Positions 38,764-47,639 of a stretch of DNA of 64,000 bases are shown piece after piece (within the stretch, counting starts at the first letter, position 1; each line of letters begins with the position of its first letter). The DNA comes from G965218495 sp965218495. GTDB taxonomy: Bacteria; Bacteroidota; Rhodothermia; Rhodothermales; Bin80. The position numbers were made by a program, and so were the translations under genes. The notes beneath the pieces were generated by a model. That model did no database searches and was not told the origin of the DNA. It worked only from the letters and a program-made list of their open reading frames with translations. Where the stretch lies: NCBI GenBank assembly GCA_965218495.1, contig OZ244626.1:4526001-4590000 (forward strand), written 5' to 3'.

Positions 38764-39525
38764 TCATCTCTTTTTTTGCAGTGTATGGGAGGGCCCTAAG
38801 GACTTCTTCTTCCGCATAGATTCTCCGACCAGTGCGATTTTGTGCGCGTTGTGGATTAGCCGATCGAGCACGGCGTCGGCCAAGGTAGGATCCTCCATGG
38901 TTTCATGCCATTGTTCCACTGGATACTGACTCGTCGCAATGGTGGATCGTGTGTCATACCGATCGTCGAGGAGCTCCAGCAGATGCCGTTGCTGTTCTGC
39001 GGAAAGGTGCCCGAGACTCCAATCATCCAACACCAGCACGTCCATTTTGGCGAGCTTGTTCAAGAGCTGCTGATAGCGTCCATCGGCGTGAGCGATCTGC
39101 AAATCCTCCATGAGTCGGGGCAGTCGGTGATACTGTGCCCGAAAGTTCTCCAGGCACGCCTTGTGTGCAAACGCGCAGGCCAAGTAGCTTTTTCCGACTC
39201 CGGTCGCGCCGGTGATGACGATGTCCTGGTGACGTCGTACCCATTGACAACTGGCCAGATGCAGCATGAGATGCTTGTCGAGTCCGCGGCCCTGCCCGTA
39301 GTCGATATCCGCCACAGAGGCCTGATGCTTCAACCTGGCGCGCCCCAGCCGCTGCGCCAGGCGACGCGATTCGCGCACAGCCATCTCGTTGTCGACCATC
39401 AGCGCGAGGCGGTCCGTGAAGGTCAGCTCGTCCATGTCGGAGGTGACCAACTGGTTACGCAGGGCATTCGCCATGCCGAACAGACGCATGTGTTCAAGTT
39501 TGGCTACGGTAGGATGGGTGAGCAT
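38764..39525 (-). CDS. istB: IS21 helper ATPase IstB
   Basis: 253 residues with a helical N-terminus (MLTHPTVAKLEHMRLFGMANALRNQL), Walker A ITGATGVGKSYLACAFAHKA, Walker B VLVLDDWSLGHL, and the sensor/arginine region STIATSQYPVEQWHETM followed by DRLIHNAHKI. It is the AAA+ partner that activates the IstA transposase. Its start overlaps the istA C-terminal end by 22 bp as is usual in IS21. The frame is intact. Confidence 0.93.
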   Translation of the reverse strand: MLTHPTVAKLEHMRLFGMANALRNQLVTSDMDELTFTDRLALMVDNEMAVRESRRLAQRLGRARLKHQASVADIDYGQGRGLDKHLMLHLASCQWVRRHQDIVITGATGVGKSYLACAFAHKACLENFRAQYHRLPRLMEDLQIAHADGRYQQLLNKLAKMDVLVLDDWSLGHLSAEQQRHLLELLDDRYDTRSTIATSQYPVEQWHETMEDPTLADAVLDRLIHNAHKIALVGESMRKKKSLGPSHTLQKKR

Positions 39526-39736
39526 TCCTCTTCCTCCTTTGGGGATGAATTACTGTAATAGGCGGCACCGCGAATGTTGTTGTGCTCAACGACACAGGGC
39601 CGCTGACTGCCTGCGGCGCTTGCGATCTTCTCAACGATCTGCTTGACCGCGGGGTAACTGAAGACTTGCTGGTCCAGCGCTTCTTTCGCCGCTGCCTCCA
39701 TGGCGAGCGCACCATGCTTCTTCGCCAGGCCCAGAA
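39504..39736 (-). pseudogene. istA: IS21 transposase IstA, C-terminal fragment
   Basis: In frame from 39736 the reading GLAKKHGALAMEAAAKEAL...VFSYPAVKQIVEKIASAAG ...NNIRGAAYY matches IstA C-termini. It continues the large fragment at 47640-49002: joining RCRSLL there to GLAKKHG here restores the protein once the IS4-like element and one copy of its AGAA duplication are removed. Confidence 0.88.
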
Positions 39737-39977
39737 CCCGACTTCGCCATTTTGGGAACCCACCGTCGCCTAAGGGGGGCTAAACCAGGTACTCCCAGCC
39801 CCCTTTTCGCCCTTTTCAGCCCCTTTTCAGCCGTATTTCGGGGCTATATGGTGAAGAATACGTGAAGTTGAGCGTATTCGTCTTAAGAAGGCCATTGTAG
39901 TGCCAGGATTGTTGGTGGGGACTTACTACAGGTGCGCCCATGCACTATATTGGAGCCGGCATTGACCTGCAGACCCC

Positions 39978-40667
39978 ATGTACATACGGGCGACCAAGAC
40001 CCACGCAAAGAAAGGTGAAGCGCGACACAGCTACCGCCTGGTACGCAGCGACCGCATCGGCGGGAAGGTGCGCCAGTCGACCCTGCTGAACCTGGGCGTC
40101 CACTTTGACACGCCCCGTGAGCAGTGGGGCGCCTTGGTGCTGCACATAGAGAATTTGTTGCAGGGGCAGCCGACGCTCGTGTTCGATCCCGACCTGCAGC
40201 ACACGGCCGAAGCCATTGTCGCGCAGCTACGCGCACGCGGCATAGGTGCACACGCGAAGCCGGAGGGTGAGCCTGACAGCGTCATGACGGTGGACATGGA
40301 CTCCCTTGAGCACCCGGAGCATGCCCGCAGCGTGGGTGCAGAGCGCGTCTGCCTTCAGGCGCTCGAGGATCTGGGACTGAAAGACACGTTGATCCAGGCT
40401 GGTGCCAAGGAGCGCGACGCGCGTCTGGCCGTAGCCCTGGTGGTCGCACGCATGCTGCATCCCAACAGCGAACGGGCCACGCTTCAGTGGTTGCAAAGCA
40501 GGTCGACGACGCTGGACCTGTTGGGACTACGTCCCGGCAGGAAAGTGTCGTTAGCGAAGCTGTACCGCATTGGGGACCTGCTCTGGGAGCACAACCAGGC
40601 GATTCAGCAAGCGCTCTTCCAAAAGGAGCGGACGCTCTTGAGCCTGCCGGAGACCGTCGTTTTTTAT
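39978..40667 (+). pseudogene. IS4/IS1634-like transposase, N-terminal part
   Basis: The reading runs MYIRATKTHAKKGEARHSYRLVRSDR...RQSTLLNLGVHF through VALVVARMLHPNSERATLQWL to LSLPETVVF. It is cut at residue 230 by the IS1595 element. The host sequence continues for 18 bp at 41937-41954 (FYDLT, including the first catalytic Asp) and then at 44151. Originally one protein of about 590 residues. Confidence 0.87.
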
Positions 40668-41936
40668 GGCGATTATATAGTTAACTGAAACTTGCTTCGT
40701 CCTGGGCAGCTGTCTTGGCCTTCGGTGCCTCCTGTCTCCCGCCCTTCAAAAACTGCCGCGCGTAGCTTCCAGTATCGTTAACCCGCCGTAGCGCGGATTC
40801 GCAGCTGGTGTGTTGTCCCACTTGTCCTGCAAGCGCTTACGCTTGCGCTCCTGCCGGTCGTCTTTTGTCATTTCAGTGCCTTGTTTCCGGTATTGATTGA
40901 TCCGCTTGGTTGGTGCGCTATGCTACGCTGTCAGCGTCTTGTACATGAGCCGTTTGCCCACCATACCGGCCACGACGTGCTGCATTTGCTCCAGCGTATC
41001 CATTGTGCGAACGTTGTGCTTGCCCGCAAACTGGTGCACGTAGCGTTGCAAGTGCTTCTTGCTCAAGTGGTGGTACGTACCATGATACGCCCGCTTGAAC
41101 ATGCTCCAGAATGATTCCAGCCCGTTCGTGTGCGCCATGCCGTTGACCCACTCGCCGACCGAGTGCTTGACGGTTTCGTGCTGCATCCCAATCATGCCCT
41201 TGTAGGCGTGCGCCTCGTCAGTGTAGACCGTTGTGCCGATCTCGGTGTTATCGTAGACGAACTGCTGTAAGGTCGCTGCGTCCGTGCTCTCCACCACTTC
41301 GGCCCGAATCTGTCCGCTTGCACGGTCCTTCAGGCCGGCCACCGCAGTCTTGCCTACCGGACCGCGTCCGGCTTTCTGCTTCCTGTGCTCGTGCTTGTTT
41401 TTCTCCAAGCCACCCACGTACGTTTCGTCGGCCTCCACCGGTCCCTCGAACGCAGCAGCCAGCAGTGGCGCAAAGGCGGCCCGTACGCGCTGCAACATGA
41501 ACCAGGCCGTAGTCTGCGTCACATCGAGGTCGCGGTGGAGCTTCATGCTGGAGACGCCCTTCAGAGAAGTCATTTCAAGATAAATGGCCCATACCCACTT
41601 CTTCAATGGCAGTCTGCTACTGGCCAATGCGGTACCTGTGCGCACCGAGAAGAACCGCTTGCACCGACGGCAGCGGTACGGCATTTGCCTGTGTGTGCCC
41701 GCATACGTGTCTGTGCCCTTGCAGCGCGGGCACACACGACCGTCCGGCCAAATCACAGCCTCGAACCACAGGACGGCCGCCTCCTCATTCGGAAACATTT
41801 CGGCCAGTTTGACCATGCTGATTCCCTTGCGATAACTGCGCCCAGGCCCCGATTTAACAGCCATGATTTCCCCGATCTGGTTTACCCCCTCATACGGCCG
41901 ATCGGGAAGAAGGTTTCAGTTAACTATATAATCACC
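40668..41936 (-). mobile_element. IS1595-family element nested in the IS4-like transposase
   Basis: 1269 bp with inverted ends GGCGATTATATAGTTAACTG and GGTGATTATATAGTTAACTG and a perfect 8-bp target duplication TTTTTTAT (40660-40667, 41937-41944), exactly as expected for IS1595. Confidence 0.93.
40923..41864 (-). CDS. IS1595 (ISXO2-like) transposase
   Basis: 313 residues. The zinc-ribbon N-terminus (WPDGRVCPRCKGTDTY...YRCRRCKRFFSVRTGT), then TSLKGVSSMKLHRDLDVTQTTAWFMLQRVR, and the transposase core FEGPVEADETYVGGLEKNK (first Asp), TTVYTDEAHAYKGM (second Asp) and NGLESFWSMFKRAYHGTYHHLSKKHLQRYVHQFAGKHN with the conserved Asn/Glu. The start at 41864 matches the family's 'GRSYRKGISMVKLAEMFP' N-terminus. 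The frame is intact. Confidence 0.93.
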   Translation of the reverse strand: MAVKSGPGRSYRKGISMVKLAEMFPNEEAAVLWFEAVIWPDGRVCPRCKGTDTYAGTHRQMPYRCRRCKRFFSVRTGTALASSRLPLKKWVWAIYLEMTSLKGVSSMKLHRDLDVTQTTAWFMLQRVRAAFAPLLAAAFEGPVEADETYVGGLEKNKHEHRKQKAGRGPVGKTAVAGLKDRASGQIRAEVVESTDAATLQQFVYDNTEIGTTVYTDEAHAYKGMIGMQHETVKHSVGEWVNGMAHTNGLESFWSMFKRAYHGTYHHLSKKHLQRYVHQFAGKHNVRTMDTLEQMQHVVAGMVGKRLMYKTLTA

Positions 41937-43615
41937 TTTTTTATGACCTGACCACAACGTGGAATCAAAAGTTCCGTGGCGCTGTCGCTCGATCGCGGCG
42001 GCGGACTGGAGCCTGGTGCCGCGTCGGGGTCTGCTGAAGGCGTGAGCGGTATGCAATGGCACACCGTGACGTCGGTCTTGCCGACGCGTACTTCGCTAAC
42101 CAGTAGTCGAATCAGCTGCTGACGCTCCGTGATGGACAGTGCTTTTTCGCCTTCGGACATCCGCGCCAGGAATTGCTGCACACTATGGGCAAGCGTCAGG
42201 GTTGTCGAGCGATCCAGCTCCTGGGCCTGCAGCGTTTTGAGCTCGGATTCAATCGCCCGCTGACGCGTACGCAACGGTCCGGTTCGCGTACGTAACGCAT
42301 CCAGACTGAGCAGACTTTCCTGGTACGCGTCAATCAGCCGCCGGCTTTTTGCTTCACACTGGGTGCGCTCCTTCTGCAATTCGTCCCTACGGCGCTGTGC
42401 AGGACCTTGGTCCTTGGCCGCCTGGATGCGACGACGAATCTCGTTCTGAATGAGGTCGGGGCTCTTGAGCACCTCCATCACCGCATTCCACACCGCTTCG
42501 TCGAGATCCTGGACATTGGCGTAAGGGTTGTCACAGACCGCGCCGTCAGGAAAATGCCAGGAGTTGGTCCCCAAACACCGGTAGTAATGGTTGCGCATGC
42601 CTTTGGGAGTGAGGCGCGACATCGCATACCCGCACTGCGCACAGACACAGAGTCCCTGCAAGAGCGTAGGCGTGCGCGTGTTGCGGGGGGAGAAGCGCCG
42701 GTTCGTCTTGCGTTGCGCTTGCGCACGCTGGAAGGTCTGCTCATCTACGATGGCGGGCACCGGCAGGATGATCCATTCTTCGCGCGGACGAGTCGTGCGC
42801 CCGTTCAAACGCCGGACGGCCCCCTTCTTGCTGCGTCCGATGCGATTGCGCCGAGCCCGACGGCCCGTGTTCATCGTCTTCTGGTAGGCGGCCCTGCCAA
42901 TGTAGGCCTCGTTGCGCAGGATGACCGCCACCGTGGATATACTCCAATGCTTCCCATGCCGGGGCACGTAGCCCAAGGCGCGCAACTTGCGCGTTACCGT
43001 CGTCATCGTGCCGCCTTTCTGGATATACAGCGAGAAAATCAGACGTACCACCGCTGCTTCGGCCGCGTTGATCACCAGCTGTGCTCCACAGGTCTCCGTC
43101 TTGCGGATCAGGTCATAGCCGTACGGGGGCCGGCTGATCATGTTCAGGGAGCCCTGGCGTGCCCGATAAATCTTGCCTCGGCGCGAGCGTTCGGCCATCT
43201 GCGCACGTTCATACTCGGACAGTACGGACAGGATCTGGCGCAGCAGCACTTGCTGCGGCGTCGCCTCCTCGGGCGCTTCCACGAACACGAGCTTCGTGTC
43301 ATAGCGCTCGAACTCTTCCTGCAGCAGTACCTGATAGGCAAACTTGCGGCTGACCCGGTCCGGCGACAAGGCCAGCACATACGCAAGCGCACCTTGGGCG
43401 ACCTGGTCGCGCACAGCGTCCAGACCGGGACGATCCAGGCTCGCACCGCTGTAGCCGTTGTCGGTGAAGATCAACTCCGGCGCGATGGTCCAGCCCCGTT
43501 CACGCGCACTGGTGAGTACCGCCTCGAGCTGGCTCTCAATGGTCTGCTGCCGCCGCTGACTTTCGCTCGAGACGCGCACGTAGGCTGCCGCAATCTTTTG
43601 TGCTTCGTGCTTCAT
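41924..43615 (-). CDS. Large serine recombinase
   Basis: 563 residues from ATG 43615, chosen because the resolvase N-terminus KIAAAYVRVSSESQ (catalytic Ser in YVRVSS) starts there. Then FTDNGYSGASLDRPGLDAVRDQV, VLALSPDRVSRKFAYQVLLQEEF, a recombinase domain (PPYGYDLIRK..., VVRLIFSLYIQKGGTMTTVTRKL, STVAVILRNEAYIGRAAY), a zinc ribbon (GLCVCAQCGYAMSRL ... YRCLG, AVCDNP), and a coiled-coil C-terminus (RRRDELQKERTQCEAKSRRL). The last nine residues (GQVIKKVII) and the stop codon lie outside the element, in the target and in the IS1595 end. Confidence 0.9.
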   Translation of the reverse strand: MKHEAQKIAAAYVRVSSESQRRQQTIESQLEAVLTSARERGWTIAPELIFTDNGYSGASLDRPGLDAVRDQVAQGALAYVLALSPDRVSRKFAYQVLLQEEFERYDTKLVFVEAPEEATPQQVLLRQILSVLSEYERAQMAERSRRGKIYRARQGSLNMISRPPYGYDLIRKTETCGAQLVINAAEAAVVRLIFSLYIQKGGTMTTVTRKLRALGYVPRHGKHWSISTVAVILRNEAYIGRAAYQKTMNTGRRARRNRIGRSKKGAVRRLNGRTTRPREEWIILPVPAIVDEQTFQRAQAQRKTNRRFSPRNTRTPTLLQGLCVCAQCGYAMSRLTPKGMRNHYYRCLGTNSWHFPDGAVCDNPYANVQDLDEAVWNAVMEVLKSPDLIQNEIRRRIQAAKDQGPAQRRRDELQKERTQCEAKSRRLIDAYQESLLSLDALRTRTGPLRTRQRAIESELKTLQAQELDRSTTLTLAHSVQQFLARMSEGEKALSITERQQLIRLLVSEVRVGKTDVTVCHCIPLTPSADPDAAPGSSPPPRSSDSATELLIPRCGQVIKKVII

Positions 43616-43727
43616 GCGCCGCTGCCTTGCGCCGTGAGGTTCGGTGTTGCACCAGCAGCGCGTAGGCCTGCTCCAGGCGTTGGTGCGCCAGCCGGTTCGG
43701 TACGGATAACAGGCGAAGGGGGCCCAT
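43536..43727 (-). CDS. Small basic frame between the DNA-binding protein and the recombinase
   Basis: A 63-codon frame from ATG 43727, directly after the upstream gene's stop, reads LAHQRLEQAYALLVQHRTSRRKAAAHEARS, an amphipathic helix-like stretch. It overlaps the recombinase start by 80 bp. Serine-recombinase elements often carry such a mini-gene, but no family was recognised; it may not be translated. Confidence 0.3.
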   Translation of the reverse strand: MGPLRLLSVPNRLAHQRLEQAYALLVQHRTSRRKAAAHEARSTKDCGSLRARLERKSAAAADH

Positions 43728-44045
43728 TCACGGTGGATCGTTGTCCAACAAGCGTGCCAGGGCCCGGGCCACCAGTACACCGAGGCTCACGCCGGTATGG
43801 CGCGCCCGGGCACGCACACGTGCGAGTAAGGCCGCAGGGATCCGGACGTTCAGGGGCGCGGTGGCCTCGGCACGAGCCAGAGAAGAATCCTCCTGCGCCG
43901 CGCGGACATAGCGCCAAGCCTGCGCTCTCGAGAGCGCGTACCGGGCCGCCAGCATTCGCGCCACCTCCGTAGCGCTGTGCTCTTGGCAGAGCGCTTGGGC
44001 TGTGGCCACGCGCGCGGCGCGTTCGGCTAGGGACGCTCGCTTCAT
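43728..44045 (-). CDS. Small DNA-binding protein with HTH-like N-terminus and ribbon-helix-helix-like C-terminus
   Basis: 105 residues. The N-terminal half (VATAQALCQEHSATEVARMLAARYALSRAQAWRYVRAA) resembles a helix-turn-helix that reads DNA. The C-terminal half (APLNVRIPAALLARVRARARHTGVSLGVLVARALARLL) has the strand-helix-helix pattern of CopG/ribbon-helix-helix repressors. Encoded first in the element and 112 bp upstream of the recombinase, it probably controls or assists the recombinase (inference). Confidence 0.65.
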   Translation of the reverse strand: MKRASLAERAARVATAQALCQEHSATEVARMLAARYALSRAQAWRYVRAAQEDSSLARAEATAPLNVRIPAALLARVRARARHTGVSLGVLVARALARLLDNDPP

Positions 44046-44150
44046 GTATCATAAGATACAACACGTATATGATCATTTTCAACTGATTCGCCGTGAGGGC
44101 CGGGCAATGACACGATCCAGACGCAATGGCGCTTTTGATTCCACGTTGTT

Positions 44151-45269
44151 ACCAACACCCATTATCATGGCCAACAGCACGGCGAGTACCTGGCCTACGG
44201 ACGTTCGAAGCAAAAGCGTTCCGATTGTCCGCTGGTGACGCTCGGGCTGGTGCTCGATGGCGCGGGCTTCCCGCGCACCTGCGAGATCTTGCCCGGCAAC
44301 GTCTCGGAGCCCGGCACGCTGCAGGACGCTATCGAGCGTCTGAACGCCAGCGTGGATGGCCAGAAGCCGACGGTGATCATGGATGCAGGGATCGCTACGG
44401 AAGCGAACGTGTCCTGGCTGGCAGAACAGGGCTACGACTGGATCTGCGTGCACCGCGGCCGGCGGCCCCTGCCGCCAGAGCGGGAGCCCGACAGTACGCT
44501 GACCACGCAGGCCGGACACGCCGTACGCGTGTGGCAGTTGCAGCAGACGAAGCAGGAAATGCTGCTCTATGCCGTCAGCGAAGCCAGAAAGCACAAGGAA
44601 GAGCAGATCCTCCAGCGCCGGCGCACGCTACTGGAGGCGGCCCTCACCTCGCTGCACGAAGGGCTGCAGAAGCCCTACCATACCAAGCGGCTCAAGAAGG
44701 TCGTCGAACAGGTCGGACGCATAAAAGAGCGATATGCCCGCGTATCTCATCAGTACGAAGTGACGGTTGTAGAAGGGAGTGGCCCCAACGCCAAGGCCGT
44801 GAAGTTTGCACGCAAGACGCAGTGGGAAGAGGCCGACGGGGCCCTGGGGGGCTACGTGCTACGCACCAGTCAGACGGGATGGGACCTTAAGCACATTGTA
44901 GCCACGTACTGGCGGCTGTCCGAGGTGGAGGCCACCTTCCGCTCGTTGAAGTCGGAACTGGGGATGCGGCCGCTATACCACAGCAAGGACGCACGCATCG
45001 CCGCGCACATCAGCATTGCCGTGTATGCCTATCACGCCGTGCACCTGATCCGGACACGCTTGAAGGCGCAGGGCATCCACACCAGCTGGAAGACGCTTCG
45101 CCAGCAGCTGAGCGCCTGGCAACGGGTGATGACAACCGTAAAGGACACCCAGGGCCAGGTGATTGTCAACGTGCAGGACGAGCGCCCAAGGGCAGAACTG
45201 GCTCAGATAGCGCGGATCTGCGGCGTCACGCCCAGCCTGCATCGGCAACGCTACGTGCGCCAGGACTAG
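44151..45269 (+). pseudogene. IS4/IS1634-like transposase, C-terminal part
   Basis: The reading resumes TNTHYHGQQHGEYLAYGRSKQKRSDCPLVTLGLVLDGAGFPRTCEILPGN, then TVIMDAGIATEANVSWL (second Asp) and TYWRLSEVEATFRSLKSELGMRPLYH (Glu), to VTPSLHRQRYVRQD. The N-terminal part is at 39978-40667. All catalytic residues remain, but the gene is now in three pieces. Confidence 0.87.
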
Positions 45270-45285
45270 GGCGGGCGCACGGCGG

Positions 45286-45355
45286 AAGAAAAGTAGTGCC
45301 AAGCAGGCGGGAGTACACCCTTTTCTTATATGTGGAGAATGTGTCTACCTATACT
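45286..45355. repeat. Left copy of about 70-bp direct repeat flanking IS1634 copy 2
   Basis: AAGAAAAGTAGTGCC to CTATACT matches 47538-47607 with two mismatches (TGGAGAA against TGCAGAA; GTCTACC against GTCCACC). It is interpreted as a long target duplication made by the element between them. Confidence 0.85.
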
Positions 45356-47537
45356 CCTGACTTCCGCGGTTTTGCCGAGGAAGGGGCTCCGCCGCCAGCC
45401 AGGATGAAGCGGTAATTCGATCTTTGGACGCTTCGGCCTGAGGTGTCCAGATTACGTGTGGATTAGCCGAATTGGTGGCTACATTGTCCGATTTGGGCCC
45501 CTTTTTGCGCTTTTTTAGGGCAAATCGATCCATTGTGGTACTCCTGGCGTGCGTTGAGACACCAAGGGCGGTAGTGTGCAGTGTTGGATGTGACCCCCAA
45601 AACATGTGCCAGGGCATCACGCGGGCCGTGTCGATTTGGGCGATGCTGATTTGTAGTGTTCAGTCCTATTTAGTGCTTTACATTGTTAAGATGCTGATGT
45701 ACCTTAGGGCGTAGCGATACTCGCAGCCATCCCGCGCTCAGCATGTTCGTCCGTACCGTCCGACGCAAGACCACCCAGAACGTTAGCGTACAGATTGTCG
45801 AATCGACCCGCGTACCCGGCAAGGGACCGCTGCAGCGGATCGTCAAGCATATGGGCTCTGCCCCTGAAGGGCCGCTGCTGGATGCGCTGGTGCGGTTGGC
45901 GCACCGGGCGAAGCTGCGGCTCCTGGAAGAGCGACAGCCCTCCTTGTTTCCCATAGAGTACCTGGCCGAGCGCGTGCAAGGGGCCCGCCATGGCAGCCAG
46001 AGCGACCAGCCGCTTCCCATACCCGATGCACGCAAGCTGGCGGAGACCAAACGTCTGACTATGGGCTTTCACGAGGTCTTCGGGGCACTGTACGATCGGC
46101 TGCACTTTCAGAAGGTCTTCGGGGCCCGCAAGAAGATGGCGGCGCGCCTGTTTCGTCAGGCCGTGCTGATGCGACTGGCCGCGCCGGGCTCCAGCAAGCG
46201 CGCGTGCTGCGACAAGCTTTCCAGGCACCATGGCGTGGAAGTGAATCCGGACAAGTTCTACCGCATGATGGACGCGGTCAATGATGACCGGATTGCGCGG
46301 CTGCAGTCGATCGTCTCGCATGAAGTGCGCGGACTCTTGCAAGAGCATGTGGACGTCCTCTTTTTCGACGTAACCACGCTTTTCTTTGCCAGCGACAAGG
46401 CCGATGATCTTCGCAAGAAGGGATTCAGCAAAGACGGTAAGCCGCAGAAGGTGCAGGTCGTTCTGGCCTTGTTCCAGAGCGTGGAGGGGCTGCCGATAGG
46501 GTATGAGTTGTTTCCAGGTAGCACGACCGATGTGCGCACGCTCCAGCCGGCACTGAAGGCCCTGCGGGAGCGCTTTGAGATAGGCCGGGTGGTCTTGGTT
46601 GCGGACGCCGGGATGCTGAGCCAGGGCAACCTGGACCTGCTTGCCTCCCAGGGTTGGGACTGGGTGGTCGCGGCGCGCCTACGCAGCTTGCCACGCAGGA
46701 TGGAGGCCGAGCTTTTCGAGTCCCATGACTGGGTCGCGGTCAGCGAAGATATCAGCGTAACAGAATTGCAATTAAAGGGCCAGCGTCTGGTGTTGCGCCA
46801 CAGCAAGAAGCGGGCGGACAAGGATGTCCATGAGCGTGATAGCATCGTAGAGAAGCTCAAGCGTAGCCTGAGGCAAGGCATCAAGGGAAGCGGCAAACGA
46901 GGCCGCTTTCTCAAGGTGGACCGCGATGCCGTGGAGCTGGATCAGGATGCCATCGACCGAGACGCATGCTTTGACGGGCTCCACGGCGTGTGGACCAGCC
47001 TGGATCGCGAAAGCCATCCAGCACAACACATCTATGCGTACTACGGGGAGCTGTGGCGCATCGAAGAGGGCTTTCGCGTGCTCAAGCACACCATGGCGAC
47101 GCGGCCCATCTATCACTGGACCCCCAGCCGCGTCAAGGCGCACATCGCGATTTGCTTCGTCGCTTTTGCCTTGCTGCGCCTGCTGCGCTACCAGCACAAC
47201 ACCATGCATGCGGGCCAGGAGCCACTCAGCGAGGCCCGTATCCTGACAGAGCTGAGCGGCGCGCAAGTCTCCCTCATTACCGACACCAGTACGCTGAAGC
47301 AGTATCTGCTCGCCTCCCCCGCCACCGCAGCTCAGCGGACGCTCTACAGCGTAGCCGGACTAAAGTACCCCAGCAGGACCCGCGAGCTGGCCACTCCCGA
47401 CCAGCTCCCCTAAGAAGTCCATCTACGATCGAGAGGAGCCTCAAGGGTTCCCTCAAAATCGGCACGCGTAGTGTTCAGTATTGTATGATGGTCAAGTATA
47501 ACTCATACTATTTTGCACCTAAACCGCGGAAGTCAAG
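45356..47537 (+). mobile_element. IS1634-like element, copy 2 (intact)
   Basis: 2182 bp, ends CCTGACTTCCGCGG and (reverse strand) CTTGACTTCCGCGG, identical in layout to copy 1. It contains an intact transposase gene and is inserted in the 3' part of the IS4-like element. A 387-bp leader precedes the transposase and carries a frame on the minus strand (45620 to 45345) shared with copy 1. Confidence 0.9.
45743..47413 (+). CDS. IS1634-family DDE transposase
   Basis: 556 residues. The N-terminus MFVRTVRRKTTQNVSVQIVES and ...RVPGKGPLQRIVKHMGSAPEG is typical of IS1634. Then LFFDVTTLFFASDKADDLRKKGFSKDGKPQKVQVVLAL (first Asp), GRVVLVADAGMLSQGNLDLL (second Asp), and YAYYGELWRIEEGFRVLKHTMATRPIYHWTPSRVKAHIAICFVAF with the catalytic Glu and the final helix. 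The intact frame and near-identity to copy 1 suggest recent activity. Confidence 0.92.
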   Translation: MFVRTVRRKTTQNVSVQIVESTRVPGKGPLQRIVKHMGSAPEGPLLDALVRLAHRAKLRLLEERQPSLFPIEYLAERVQGARHGSQSDQPLPIPDARKLAETKRLTMGFHEVFGALYDRLHFQKVFGARKKMAARLFRQAVLMRLAAPGSSKRACCDKLSRHHGVEVNPDKFYRMMDAVNDDRIARLQSIVSHEVRGLLQEHVDVLFFDVTTLFFASDKADDLRKKGFSKDGKPQKVQVVLALFQSVEGLPIGYELFPGSTTDVRTLQPALKALRERFEIGRVVLVADAGMLSQGNLDLLASQGWDWVVAARLRSLPRRMEAELFESHDWVAVSEDISVTELQLKGQRLVLRHSKKRADKDVHERDSIVEKLKRSLRQGIKGSGKRGRFLKVDRDAVELDQDAIDRDACFDGLHGVWTSLDRESHPAQHIYAYYGELWRIEEGFRVLKHTMATRPIYHWTPSRVKAHIAICFVAFALLRLLRYQHNTMHAGQEPLSEARILTELSGAQVSLITDTSTLKQYLLASPATAAQRTLYSVAGLKYPSRTRELATPDQLP

Positions 47538-47607
47538 AAGAAAAGTAGTGCCAAGCAGGCGGGAGTACACCCTTTTCTTATATGTGCAGAATGTGTCCAC
47601 CTATACT
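47538..47607. repeat. Right copy of about 70-bp direct repeat
   Basis: It directly follows the right end of IS1634 copy 2 and matches 45286-45355. Confidence 0.85.
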
Positions 47608-47639
47608 GTTTGAGTCATAAAATGGCGAAGTCGGGAGAA

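Larger units (their letters stand above)
41955..44150 (-). mobile_element. Serine-recombinase element with 17-bp inverted ends
   Basis: The left end CAACGTGGAATCAAAAG and the right end CTTTTGATTCCACGTTG are perfect inverse copies (41955-41971 and 44132-44148). The target reads CTGACCA before and ACCAACACCC after (41951-41954 and 44151-44154 are ACCA), which restores YDLTNTHYHG of the host transposase. It carries a recombinase, a helix-turn-helix/ribbon protein and a small overlapping frame, and no DDE transposase. Confidence 0.75.
39737..47635 (+). mobile_element. IS4/IS1634-like element interrupting istA
   Basis: Ends CCCGACTTCGCCATTTT (left) and its reverse complement (right, from about 47619) match for 17 bp. 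AGAA flanks both sides (39733-39736, 47636-47639). It contains three further insertions, without which it is about 2.2 kb. The left leader (39754-39977) is non-coding. Confidence 0.87.

Noticed and set aside
42407..43972. 521-codon plus-strand frame opposite the recombinase
   Set aside because: It is a long antisense frame in GC-rich sequence. The minus strand carries a clear serine recombinase and a DNA-binding protein there.
41951..44154. ACCA as proof of a classic 4-bp target duplication for the recombinase element
   Set aside because: Only one site is visible and serine recombinases do not usually make such duplications; recorded as suggestive only.
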